Positions 12,601-24,600 of a DNA stretch of 64,000 nt are shown here, in pieces. The stretch covers positions 230,260-294,259 of the forward strand of contig JACDOX010000154.1 of NCBI GenBank assembly GCA_014549065.1, given 5' to 3'. The notes beneath the pieces were generated by a model that was not told where the DNA came from, made no database searches, and saw only the letters and a program-made list of their open reading frames with translations. Both the position numbers and the translations under genes were made by a program. The DNA is from Cardinalis cardinalis. Its lineage: Eukaryota > Chordata > Aves > Passeriformes > Cardinalidae. How positions within the stretch are numbered: position 1 is the first letter of the stretch; every line of letters starts with the position of its first letter.

Positions 12601-15600
12601 CACAGCAGGATCACACAGAGATGGTGCAGGGCAGCTGAAGGTAATGCTGTACACACTGGAACAGAGCTCCTCTGCTGCTCAAGGTAAAGCTGTAACTCAG
12701 CATCCACAATGGTTCCTCATCCAGATCTCAGCAGCTTTTGCAAAGCCAAATCATCTGTCAACAGAAAAATCCCACTTGCCTCATCCCACCTCTCAGCAGT
12801 GACTTGGTCTTTTTGGTCATTCTAATCCAATTTCCTGTGCATTTTATTATTGGTAAATTGCCTCTCCCCACGGCCCAAGGCTCACAGTGACCTGGCATTT
12901 TCCATCAATCACTTATCTTTAAAACAGATATTGAGAGCTGTTGATGAGCTCTACCCAGACTCCTGATTCATCCTATTACAACAGCTAAAAAAAGCTGCTT
13001 GTCAGAGGTCTGGGTGANGTGACAATGATCTGCAGTGACACTGTCCTGGTGGCTTTTCTGGGAAACACTGCCTGGCTCATACCTGCACTTTATTAAAGAG
13101 AAATGNGCCTGGGTCAAACTAATTTTGATAAAGTCTAAAGGATACTAAGAGCAAGGCACTTCCTTTAGCTGAGTAAGGGATAGAATTAAAAACTGGAATC
13201 CCTGAATATCAACCACAGTTCTGATCCTAAACCTCTACTTTACAGATGCTCAACCTTTGCCTCCATTTCCATGTAAATCTACCAGATTTCAATCATCTTT
13301 ACAATTCTCCTGGGCGATCAAATCCCACAAGATTTCCAGGACCTGTCTTTGCTTTCCTGAACTCCAGAATCTGGAGAGGAAGAGCTACCTTATTGTATTT
13401 AATATTCCAGAGCATGTCTCNATTGGTGAGAATTTGGAAAGAGTTCCAAGTGGTTGGGTTCTGCTTTCCAGGGCTCAGAATCACAGAATGGTTGGGGTTG
13501 GGAGGCACCTCCTGAGGTCACCAAGTCCAACCCTGCTCAAGCACTCTCAGCAGAGCAGATCATCCAGGACTGTGTCCAGCTGGATTTTGATGTCTCCATA
13601 GCAAAGTCTCCATAACCTCTCTGCACAGAGGCTGCAGTGTTTCACAGAATCATGGAATGGTTTGGGTTGGAAGGGATTTGAAAGATCATCCAGTTCCAAT
13701 CCCCTGCCATGGACAGGAACACCTTCCACCACCCCAGGCTGCTCAAAGCCTCATCCAACCTGGCCTTGCACACTTCCAGGGGAGGAGCAGTCACAGCCTC
13801 TCTGGGCACCCTGTGCCAGGGCTCACCACCCTCACAGGGAACAATTTCTTTCCAATATCCCATCAAACCCTGTCCTCTGGCAGTTTAAATTCCTGATGGA
13901 ATTTCACATGGTTTNATTTCTTCTGCCAGTGGGCTGTGCTGAAGAGACTGAGCCCTGACNCTCATTACATCCTATCAGATGTTTATACACAAGATCCTCC
14001 TGAGCTTTCTGCTCTCCAGGCTGNAGAGCCCCAGGTCCCTCAGCCTCCNCTCATCTCCATGGCCCTGTGCTGGCCTCATTCCAGAAATCCCAGATCCTTC
14101 TGGTACTGGGGAGACCAGAACTGCATAGAACACNGTCCATGTGCTCTCAGCAGTGTTGAGCAGAGCAGAGCAGGATCTCCTCTCCTGACCTGCTGGCTCT
14201 GCTCTGCTTCATGCAGCCCAGGACACTCCTGGCCTTTTCTTGCCATGGCTCAGCAAAATTAAGCCTGNAAACTCTATTTTGCTTAGCCAGGGACATCATG
14301 GTAGAATTTGGGGGGCTAAGANTTGCAAACAGGCACAGCTAAAACTCACTCAAGTCAGGAACATAATTTACTCATAGNGTAAGCACCAAAAAGCAGAGAT
14401 TGAGTTTGTACATTCCATAGGGAATGATCCTTCCCTAATTATAGAATATATTCTTACACACCCACATCCACACTCACACCCACATCCACACCCCCCCTGG
14501 TGACTCCAGGAATGTGTTCACAATCCTAACCAGGATTATTTTAGAATCTGTCAGGTAGAGATAACCTGCACCTGCCTCTTCCCACAGCTGAGGGTGCTGC
14601 CCTGGCACACCTACCACTCAGCAAAGATCTGGGAGAACTCCAGGGAGCTGTTGGCAACAGGTGAGATGAAATAAAAGGGGACATTGGAGAGTCCTGCAGA
14701 GTCAATGTACTGATAGAGGCACTCCAGCAGGTCGTAGATCACTCCAGAGGGGTAACAGGGAACCAGGACATTGCCTCCATTCCGGACCGTCATTGCTAGG
14801 GGAGATACAATGAGAGAAATCAATTCACTGCCTTTGTATTTAAATTTTTAATAAATTCCTTTCACCCAAATTTATATAAAAAGCAGCTTTTGCATGAATT
14901 ATGCACATGAGTTNNNNNNNNNNNNNNNNNNNNNNNNNNNNNNNNNNNNNNNNNNNNNNNNNNNNNNNNNNNNNNNNNNNNNNNNNNNNNNNNNNNNNNN
15001 NNNNNNNNNNNNNNNNNNNNNNNNNNNNNNNNNNNNNNNNNNNNNNNNNNNNNNNNNNNNNNNNNNNNNNNNNNNNNNNNNNNNNNNNNNNNNNNNNNNN
15101 NNNNNNNNNNNNNNNNNNNNNNNNNNNNNNNNNNNNNNNNNNNNNNNNNNNNNNNNNNNNNNNNNNNNNNNNNNNNNNNNNNNNNNNNNNNNNNNNNNNN
15201 NNNNNNNNNNNNNNNNNNGCTAGGGGAGAGACAATGAGAGAAATCAATTCACTGCCTTTGTATTTAAACTTTTAATAAATTTCTTTCATCCAAATTTATA
15301 TAAAAAGCAGCTTTTGCATGAATTAGCACAACACATTATGCACATGAGTTGGGAAGAAAACCCCTGATCATTACATACATTTATTTGCTGCCTTCTCCAG
15401 GCCAAGTGGAGTGATTGTACTGCTTTAGCTGGGGGCACAGGGAAAACTCCTNACAGGAGAGGGCAGCCGTGCACTGGCACAGGAGGATAAAGGAGTGACA
15501 CAAACCACCNCACCATTGAAATAAACCCTGCTCCACCTCTCAGCTGCCTCCAGAGGGGAAGGACAACAGCTCCCAGGTCTCAGCCAAAAGCACTGCACAT

Positions 15601-18600
15601 GGTGAGCTGTACAGTGCTTGGATTTCAGNTGAAAAGCTGAAGGTATGGTTATTTCAAACAGCACTCAGAGCCAGAAATGGGTGATGGAATGTTTGGCCTT
15701 TTTAAAAACTCTAAATGTTTCTGTCCTTTCTGTATAACAAGAACAATTTAAAACTTGTAGACAGCAAGAGAGTAGATAAAAATGAGGAGAAGAAAAAGGA
15801 AATATAGGTTTACTCTGTAATTGAGACAGATCTGAGCACAACAGCAAAAGCAAGCAGAGCAAACATTGTGTTCTTTTTGGCAGAATGAATTACAAAAATA
15901 CTGCACCTTCTGGGAAAGCAGAAATACTTTGTTCAGCTCAGTGAGCAATTTCACCTGTGGGGTAAAACCATCCACTGCTGTTAAATGCAGTGCAGCAGCA
16001 ATAACAGCATGCACCAAGCATTCCACAGAGAGCTGCGGAANAGTCTGAAAATACAAATATTGCATCCCTCCAAAACCCTTCCTTGACTTCAATTTCTTGC
16101 TGAGCTTTGCTGGGGTATGGATTTAGCACTTTAAGTGTCTTTTTGCCCCTGATGGGGNAGAATCTTCCTCAAGGAAGATTTTTCTGGCTGAATGTTTAAG
16201 TTTNATGGAGTTCAGGGAGACGCACAGCCTAGCAGGATTTTTCACATGCATTTGTGGTCGTTTTACTCCTTGTAGCAGTCAGTGCCTCTGACACTGTGCT
16301 ATCAACAACTGCTGATCAAAGGCCCCTTGTTTATCACTTATAATACAACTGCAGGGTAGTGGATTTATTTCTCCAGGCCATTTGCAAACTATACCACCCA
16401 AATATTTGTGGAGANGAACAGCAACAGCTCACATTTGTCCAAAACTGGAGATGTTCCCAAACATCCCAGCAATGTGTGACATTATCCCCCTCACCTGGGC
16501 AAATCTAAACTATCCCAGCTCCAAACAGGATGTGAAGAGAGCAATGAGGAGGTTAAGAACATTTTCAAAGCCATCTGGAGGTGGAAAATGAGGCTCTGGC
16601 TCCAGGACCTGAATTTACACAGAGACATCACACACCTAAAAATTCTGCAGAGGGAAGTACCTACACCCACTGCAGCAGGAATGGTGCACAGGCCAGGGAT
16701 GGGAGGCAGAACAGAGGTTAAAGAATGTGTCAGGCCACNAAAAACCTGAGTTCCATTCCTTTGTGGTGCTTTGACCCTGGCTGGAGGCTGGGTGCCCACC
16801 AAAGCTGCTCTATCACTCAGCTGGGCAGGAGAGAAAATGTAACAAAAAGCTTGTGGGGAGAGTTAAAACCAGGGAGACATTAATGACTAATTACCATCAT
16901 GGACAAAATGGACTTGACTTGAGGAAATCAGTTTAATTTATTTCACCTCTCTCCACAGGATACAGGCCACGCCAGGATCCTGTTCCAGTGTGGGGTAACA
17001 GCTCCTTCAGGCATTCCCCTGCTCCAGTGTGGGGTCTCCAGGNGGATTTCTGCACCCTTGTGGGCCCCCATGGGCTGCAGGGGCACAGCTGCCTCTCCCT
17101 GGGATGGGAATCTCAGCTTTGATGCCTGAAGCAGCTCCTGCCTCTTCTTCCTCACTGNCCTGGGGGTCTGCAGGGCTGTTTCTCACTTACCCTCACTCTC
17201 CTCTTCCCTGGCTGCAATTGTTCCTGCACATAACTTCTTCCCCCTCTTCANTCTGGTATCCCACNAGTGCTGCCACCTCTGATGGGNTTGGCCTTGGCCA
17301 GCAGTGGGTCCATCCTGGAGCCAGCTGGGATGGGGGAAACTTNTGGAAACCTCTCACAGAAACCAGCCCTGTAGCCCCACACTATCAAAACCTGGCCATG
17401 CCAAAGCCAACACAGCCTGAATTCCCAGCTCTCCCTTCCCCACAGCCACTGGTTCCCTGGAAACCTCAACATTTTCTGCTGAAAACAAGCACAAGCTCAA
17501 GATTTTTAGGGCCACAGAAGAAATAACAGAGGGTAAAGTCTTGGAGGAGATGTCAGCTTGAGTTTCTGTCCCCAGCAAAACTGCAGAGCTGGTGAGCAAT
17601 AACGGATAGAAAATCACAATCCTGGGAGTGGAGAATGATTCCAGCCAGGTGCCCACCAGGCCAGGGATCCACAAAGGGTTAAGAATCACCTCCCAGCTTC
17701 TGCAAAACAGGGGTGAAAACCTTTCCAAGAATATTGCTTTCCACACAAGCAGCAGGTCCAGTCTGGCTCTCTGCANCACTAAAACAACTTTTCAGAGTTG
17801 TCACTAAGAGGCCACATCTATCTGAAAGTTGTTTAAAGCCCAATTTATCTTGGTGACTGATGGATGCTCTCTCCTGATAAAAGTTGTATAATAATCTTGG
17901 CATTTCAAATTTAGTCTCCTTCAGCAGCTCCATAACAAGTTGTTCAATTTACAACTCACAAAGAGATCCTTGCTTTCCCAACAGCTGCTGCCACAAGGTC
18001 GAGTTGGCACCTAAAAAGCAAACTGTGCTCTTTTCTGCTCTCTATAAACACACACAGCCTCACACTCACACAAAATATCACCAACTGTCCCCACAGACAG
18101 ACTGGCAGCTTTGCTGCTGCTGCCCAAGGCAATGTGGAAATAAAACTGCTCTCCTTGAGCTGCAGAGTGCTGCTGCTGCAGAGCTGAGCTGGGAAAAAAG
18201 GGGCTTGGGGTAAACTGGATGAAAACAGAGACTGAGGTGGAATTTTCTGGGATGAAAACAGAGACTGAGGTGGAATTTTCACACTTCCATTTCTGTGCCT
18301 CACATCCCTCCTTCACAAGCATGCTGGTACCTCCCCATATACACTTTTAGTGAATTTTTGGCTGCTGTAGAGTTTTTACCTTGAGTATTCTGAGCTGCTT
18401 GTGCACTCCCTTGAATATTTTGGAAGTGAGAAAACACAGATGAAAACTCCTGTGCCCAGCCTGCCTACTCAATTTCTCTGCCCAGTCCTCATTGCTTCTG
18501 GACTTTTTTACATATGTGAAAGAAAACTGTTTTCCTGATGTTGGGTAGATAAAAATAGCTGATGTCACGTAAAAGACAGCCCTAAACTGCATTAATATAG

Positions 18601-21600
18601 AATNATTTAATTTCTTCAGATTGCTGCTTTTTGGCAAGTATCACTCAAATTCCAGATTCTTACAATGGCATTATTTTAATCATGTATCTTCCTTTGGTCT
18701 TGAATGATTTTCTCCTTTCTCTGAGTTTGTCTCATTCAAGACAGAAACTGTCTTTAGGACCTGCAAACCCCTGAAAATAGTTCAGAATGTTTCTGTAAAC
18801 CAGAACAAGTTGTGCAGACAGCCACCTGCACTGACACATGTAACATGTTTATTAATACACAGCCAANTTCTGGATTCTGCGTTGGCTCAACTACAGCTCT
18901 AAAACTTTAATATGTAAAAGCATTTTAATTAACAGTCTCACTCTTGTTTACTCAGTGTTATAGGAGGGGATTGTGCCACTGTGATTCTCAGAGGGACAGT
19001 GACCCCCATGAAGGTCCAGGAAGGACACAGAAGGGCAGCACATCTGGATTTACCAAAACAAGGTCACCAGCGCTGATCTGTGGCAGCTCACAGGGCAATA
19101 AAATTCTGTATTTAAAAACAATGAAAAGGTAGGTGAAACACACACACACACATGTAAAAACACACATTTAGGAAAGGAAGTCACAGGTGTTAACACAGCT
19201 TCCAGGGGAGGCTGAACAAAACCACTGGGCATCATTAACTACACAAACACATCTAATTCAGGAAATTCCTGAAATAAAAATACTTAAAGATCATGAGAGA
19301 AAAGTATCCCAGAATCCAATCCTGCTCTTCTTCAGGCATCTGTACACAGTGCCTGTTGGAGCCAGGATGCTGGCANAGAGGATCTTTAATAAAACCCGTA
19401 TTTATCATTCTTATAAAATGCTAAAATGTGCTCTGCTAACAGATATTTAGGAGCATTGAGTGGGTTGGGTTGGAAGGGACCTCAGGGATCATCCAGTTCC
19501 AACCCCCTGCCATGGGCAGGGTCCCATTCCACCAGACCAGGAATTTAGTCTGATTTATTTTTCTCATGTCTTTTGGTAACCTTTGTCAGGACCTTCTACC
19601 ACGAGCTTTTTAGTTTTATTTGTAAAAAGTAGTGAATTTAAAATAAAGGGAAGCTCTCTGATAAAAGAGCAGAGAACACAGAGCAGGACAGCCATGGAAA
19701 AGTGGTTTGATGAAAGACGGATGAGAGCACAGAGGAACTGAGCAGGGGGAAGGGGAGAAAAGGAGAGAACAGCACTGGATGTGACATTCCAAACAGGCTG
19801 GAAAATGCTGCCATTCACACTGATATCACAGCTTTGCAATTATCAGCTTTTCCAGCTGTGAAAGCGTCTGATTAGGTTTTATATATCTAGGGGTCTATAA
19901 ATATATCTTGACTTTTTTTTTTAAACAGAGATTGTGCTGTTTGCTTTTGATATATTTAAAAGTCAGGTGTAAGAAGGGAAGCAGATGTGCTTGTTTTCAA
20001 AACTGAAAGTCATAAAAAAGCATATAAAGATTTTACTCTGGCTGATACACAGGAAGGAAATAGTAATATTTCAGCTGGGAACAATATCCACATGGCCTGT
20101 TGGCAGCCAAGTGACATACTTAGCAAACCAGGAGCAGCAAGTGATTAAATCTCATTATACCAGTTCCAGTCCAAAACATTTTAGGTACAACTTGTGTCTC
20201 TCCAAGCACTTATTGTATTAATGACACCAAGAGCACATCGTAAAATCTTAACAGGTAGTTTTATGCCAGGAGCTATAGCTGGACAACTTATTCAATTCCA
20301 GGAATCTCAGAATTATTTCCCACCCAAAGCCATGAATAAGATGATAAAACAGGCAGGAGATTTCTCTCAGTGACCTACCCAGGTTGCTGCAGAACTCTCC
20401 CACCATTCCATCGGGGTTGGCAGTGGGGATCTGGGTCAGCCCTGTCAGGATGAGAACGTCGCTGTTTTTCAGAGAAGCCTGGTCCATGGGCTGGAACAGA
20501 GCACAGGGAAATAAAATCAGGAATGGGAGAGTTCCTCCAGGCAGGACATGATGGATACAGTCACCAAACATTTTACACTTCACACTCCTCCATCTGTGGA
20601 AAACTAACNTGTTTTATACTGGTATTTTATTAAAGCAGAATGAAAATGCAAACCCATTTCTCTGCATTAGCAAACAGAGAGTAGATATCCAGAAATTAGA
20701 TGTTAGTGTGACACTAAATACATATTCTTGAAACTGAAAATGTAGCGTGATCCAATCTTGATAAGGTAAAATCCAATTCTCTGCAGATGGTGAAAAGGTA
20801 ACTTTGAGCCTCACTCTGGGTTGGGACGCCTTTCCCACAGCTACTGATTAAGCAAAAGTGGNCAACTGCTGGCAGCTGTGTGGTATTTTATGGTTATTTA
20901 CTCTCAATAAACAACTCTCTGCAGTCTCACCAATCAGGAAAGATTTCTGCCAGAAGAGACAGATGAAGAGATTTCCTCTGCTGAACCCCCAAGACCACNG
21001 TAAGGTCAATTCCCCTGCTCACAGCTCTCCAGAGCCATTCTGAAGCAGTTGAGAAGGACCCTGCTCTGTTAAACATGCAGGGGAATTTCATATNAACTCT
21101 GACAGGAGTTTAAATTGTGCACCCCCTTGTAGGATCAGACCTGACACGTGAGATTTATCACAATCTTTGACTCTCTCCAGTGTGTCCATGAAAATGAAAT
21201 GCCAATAATGCAATAAAAATAATATGGAATCTGCTGGTGATAATGTACATAATGATTATGGTATATTAGATCCACATAATTTCAGATGCCATTGCACTGA
21301 GAGGGCCTGCATTGATTTTTGTGGGTTAATGTAAAGAATATGTCTTAAAAGGCTTTTAGTGACATGTCTGAACCTCTGCTGTCAACTCCAGTTCTCCACT
21401 TCAGTGGCAACGGTGGCAATCCAGCCTCAGGAGAGGGGGAGACAAAATTTCAATGGAAACCATCTGCCAGAAGAACAGGGAACAGTGAGTGGTGCCAGGC
21501 CCAAATCCCAATTCACTGGAAAAGCAGCTCTGGATATGTTCAAAGTATATCCTATTTTAAAACAAAATGAAGTGACTTTTTCACACCCTGCTACAAAAAT

Positions 21601-24600
21601 GGGAATTTCATGATGAACTTCTCATCATGATCATATGAACAGACAAACAACTTTTCACTCCCTGAGGAAGAAACGATTTGTTGCTCACAATTCTGACTGT
21701 CGAGATACTGTTATCATTACATATTGTCTGTCAAACATCAAAGAGATGATGAAGAGCTGGTTGGAAGCTCCCAAAACCCACACACAGAAACACCAGATTG
21801 TAGCAGCCTGTGCTGGTGCTCCCAGGGATTAACCCCAGGACAAAAACTATTCATTGTCCTCAAAAAGCATCTGGAAGCAAATGNAAGACAGTGGTGATAT
21901 GGGGTAACATCTGTGATGTGGTAAATAACAAGGAAAGTACAAACTGAATGGGATTTTAACTATCTGTTAAACTATTCCTTCTAAAGATGTGCCCGTGAGC
22001 AGTTCACTCACACCATTCTCTGCTACTGGGACTTAATTTCCCTAAAAACAGAGATTTTACCAGAAGCTTCCAGAGAAATGTTCACCTTTGGAAAATGATG
22101 AAGTCTGACCTGATGAACTGAATTTCTTTTCATGTCAGTGAAGAGAAAACATTCTCAGCTACCAAATTACTTTGTACAGGGCAAAGTTTCTCCTCACAGA
22201 AAAATTGCATTCACACATTATCAAATACTGTTGCTCCTTCTCCAGGAGGGGANGAGAGCACAGCCCAGGATGGAATGAGGCTGATGAGAAACAGGGATTT
22301 AGAGGCTCTGATACATTTTGTGTACCTAAGGACGGCCATACTATTAAGGATCATTTATCCACTGTAGTTTCTCAGCTGAGAACAAGCTTTTAAGTGAGGG
22401 ATGCTCAGAAGCAAAGCTCTCCAGCAGACACCCACCTTGGGGGAAATCACTTAGTGATCAAANACCTGACACATCTTCTAAATTATTTTTAAATACCTCC
22501 TGCAATAATGCTTTTAACTATTTTGACAACTTCTGAAGTGCACGGCACTGCAAACTTCAAGCCTTTCTTTGCAGTAAGAATTTATGGATCTAGAGAGAAT
22601 TAATTTACTGGAAATTACATCTACAGCACTATAAAGACTTTGCCCTTAGCAGAGCAGGGTGGAAAAGTTGGCAGCCACTGAGCTATCATTCCTCCTAAGG
22701 AAGGATGTTTCAGAAGTGATATAAAGCAGTCTGTGAACTGTCTGTGAAGATTCTTCAGTCAAATATGGATTTTTTTAAAAAAGTCACTAATGTTCTTTTG
22801 TTTAACTCTATTGAAAATTTCCTCTTTAGAGTGAAAGACAATTCCACAGTTTTAAGTGAACATCAAATCACCAATAACAAAGAATTTTAGTTATCTTTCC
22901 CTCATAACTATTGATATCTGTCATTTGTCAGGGTATGTCTTATCAATGCCCATTAAGTCCAGGCACTGATAACACAGTTACCTTAAAGTGGCCTCTACCT
23001 TAAACCTGATCCCAGCTGATATAACCCCCTTTTCTGGAGCAAAAGTTCCTCCTAAAGACTAAGAAAAGTCAGGGGCTGTACCTGAGGGTGTGTTGTAAGC
23101 AGAGAAGATCCTGAAACATAAGAAACCTTTTCATAGTGTGACTGGATAATCCAATTGGAACTCCCAAGAGCGTAGCCCGAGCTCAGAGGGGTGACCTGCA
23201 CAGCACCAAACAGCTCCTGAAACACACAGTGAGAGACATCNCCTTGAGAGAGCCCCAAAAGAAATCAGGACAGGTCATTTTGTCATCAGTGATACGAATT
23301 TCAAAAGCAGTTCTGCTGCTCAAAGCCTTTATGAAGCTGTTCTGCTGACAATCACATCTGCTGGTTTTACCCACCCATGTCTAGCAGGACACATGCTCTG
23401 AAAAAAGCTTTTCCTGAGGCAGGGCCTCCATAAAGTCTCTCTTCCATGAGAATTTTATGGCATCTGAGTTCACATTGCAAAATACCTCAAAATGAAAGAA
23501 TCAATCTTGATCCTTCATCTTGATCTTCTGCCTGCCTCTGTTGTATTGAAGAAGTTTGTGGGAACTTTGTATCTTTGAAGATTCTGTTCTCCTTTAGTCA
23601 AATTAAATTGCTATTGGCCAGCAGGAGAAAAGGAAGGACAAATACTTCTATATTGATATAAAAACTCTGCTTGAGCTGCAAATTTTACTGTGGAAAACAA
23701 ACTTAACCTCAAACTCACTAGCTTTCTAACTTTTTTTTTTCCAAATGCTACCTGCTGCTAATTTAGCAACAACACCCTACAAACTCAATCCACATTTTAG
23801 TTTCAGTGTAAGCAACTTGACAGCTGCCTCCTTTCCAGGTGTCATTAGGAATTGTATTCCTTCATCTGTACCCAGGAATGTGAAGTACTTATTTGGAGAG
23901 AGGAAAATAAACCTCCCTAATGTGATCTGCCTTCTGGTTACTGAATAATAGAACAAGCATCTGATTCATGCAACACAATGATTTTTCTAGTATTTCAATA
24001 CATACTTGGATGCCTTGAAAAACAAGTCAGGGTGCCTTCATTCCTCAGAGCGTGTAAGCTGAGGCTCTAAAGTTTGATTATTTGAAAAGTTAGCTTTGGG
24101 AAGAGAAAAAATATAGTTTTTTTCCCAGTAGCTACAAAAGAATGATTGGCTCAGATACACATTATCTAAAATTAAGGGAGATNCATCTACACTGTGAGGA
24201 CAGTAAAAAATTGACTGAAACAATCAACGGATAATGAGGAGTCGCAACTTACTTAAACCCATATTTTTATTTTTTATGGCCTTTGAGCAGCAAAACCAGG
24301 TATCACAGCCCAAACAAGAGCAGCCCAAACACATGCTGCCAAGAATCCATATGGGATCTGCAGACTACGGAAGTGGGGGTTCAGTTCATTCTGGAAACTA
24401 CACTGGATTATAGTCAACAGCATTACAGTCAGTAACTGTTAGCTGGAAGCCCTGGGAAAGGAGTTTCTGAAGTTCACATTGAACCATTAGGTTTTGTTTA
24501 CAGTCCCTAATTTACAGTATGAAACAAAGTGGAGGCTAAAGCACTCTAAAGATTCCCAGAAGTGAGACTGGGGAGCTGGGAAGGGGATGTGGCTTAGAGA

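Larger units (their letters stand above)
12409..14614 (-). other. INTS9: INTS9 intron 10
   Basis: 2.2 kb. It carries the nested CR1 pair at 13475-14262 and a CA-rich imperfect tandem at 14457-14493, about 120 bp from exon 10. Confidence 0.9.
14796..20378 (-). other. INTS9: INTS9 intron 9
   Basis: 5.6 kb as assembled. It contains the gap 14914-15218 with duplicated flanks, an LTR-like repeat at about 16.93-17.42 kb, a 33-bp tandem pair at 18.2 kb, a (CA)n run at 19138-19152 and a CR1 end at 19457-19540. Confidence 0.85.

Noticed and set aside
12305..12802. 165-codon plus-strand open frame
   Set aside because: It overlaps INTS9 exon 11 on the opposite strand, has no homology I can name, and has low-complexity Ser/His/Gln content. 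The minus-strand exon explains the conserved part.
13257..14262. Open frames of 89-114 codons
   Set aside because: They come from the nested CR1 pair; no coding function.
14840..15275. Open frames across the first gap
   Set aside because: They consist mostly of N; the flanks are duplicated intron sequence.
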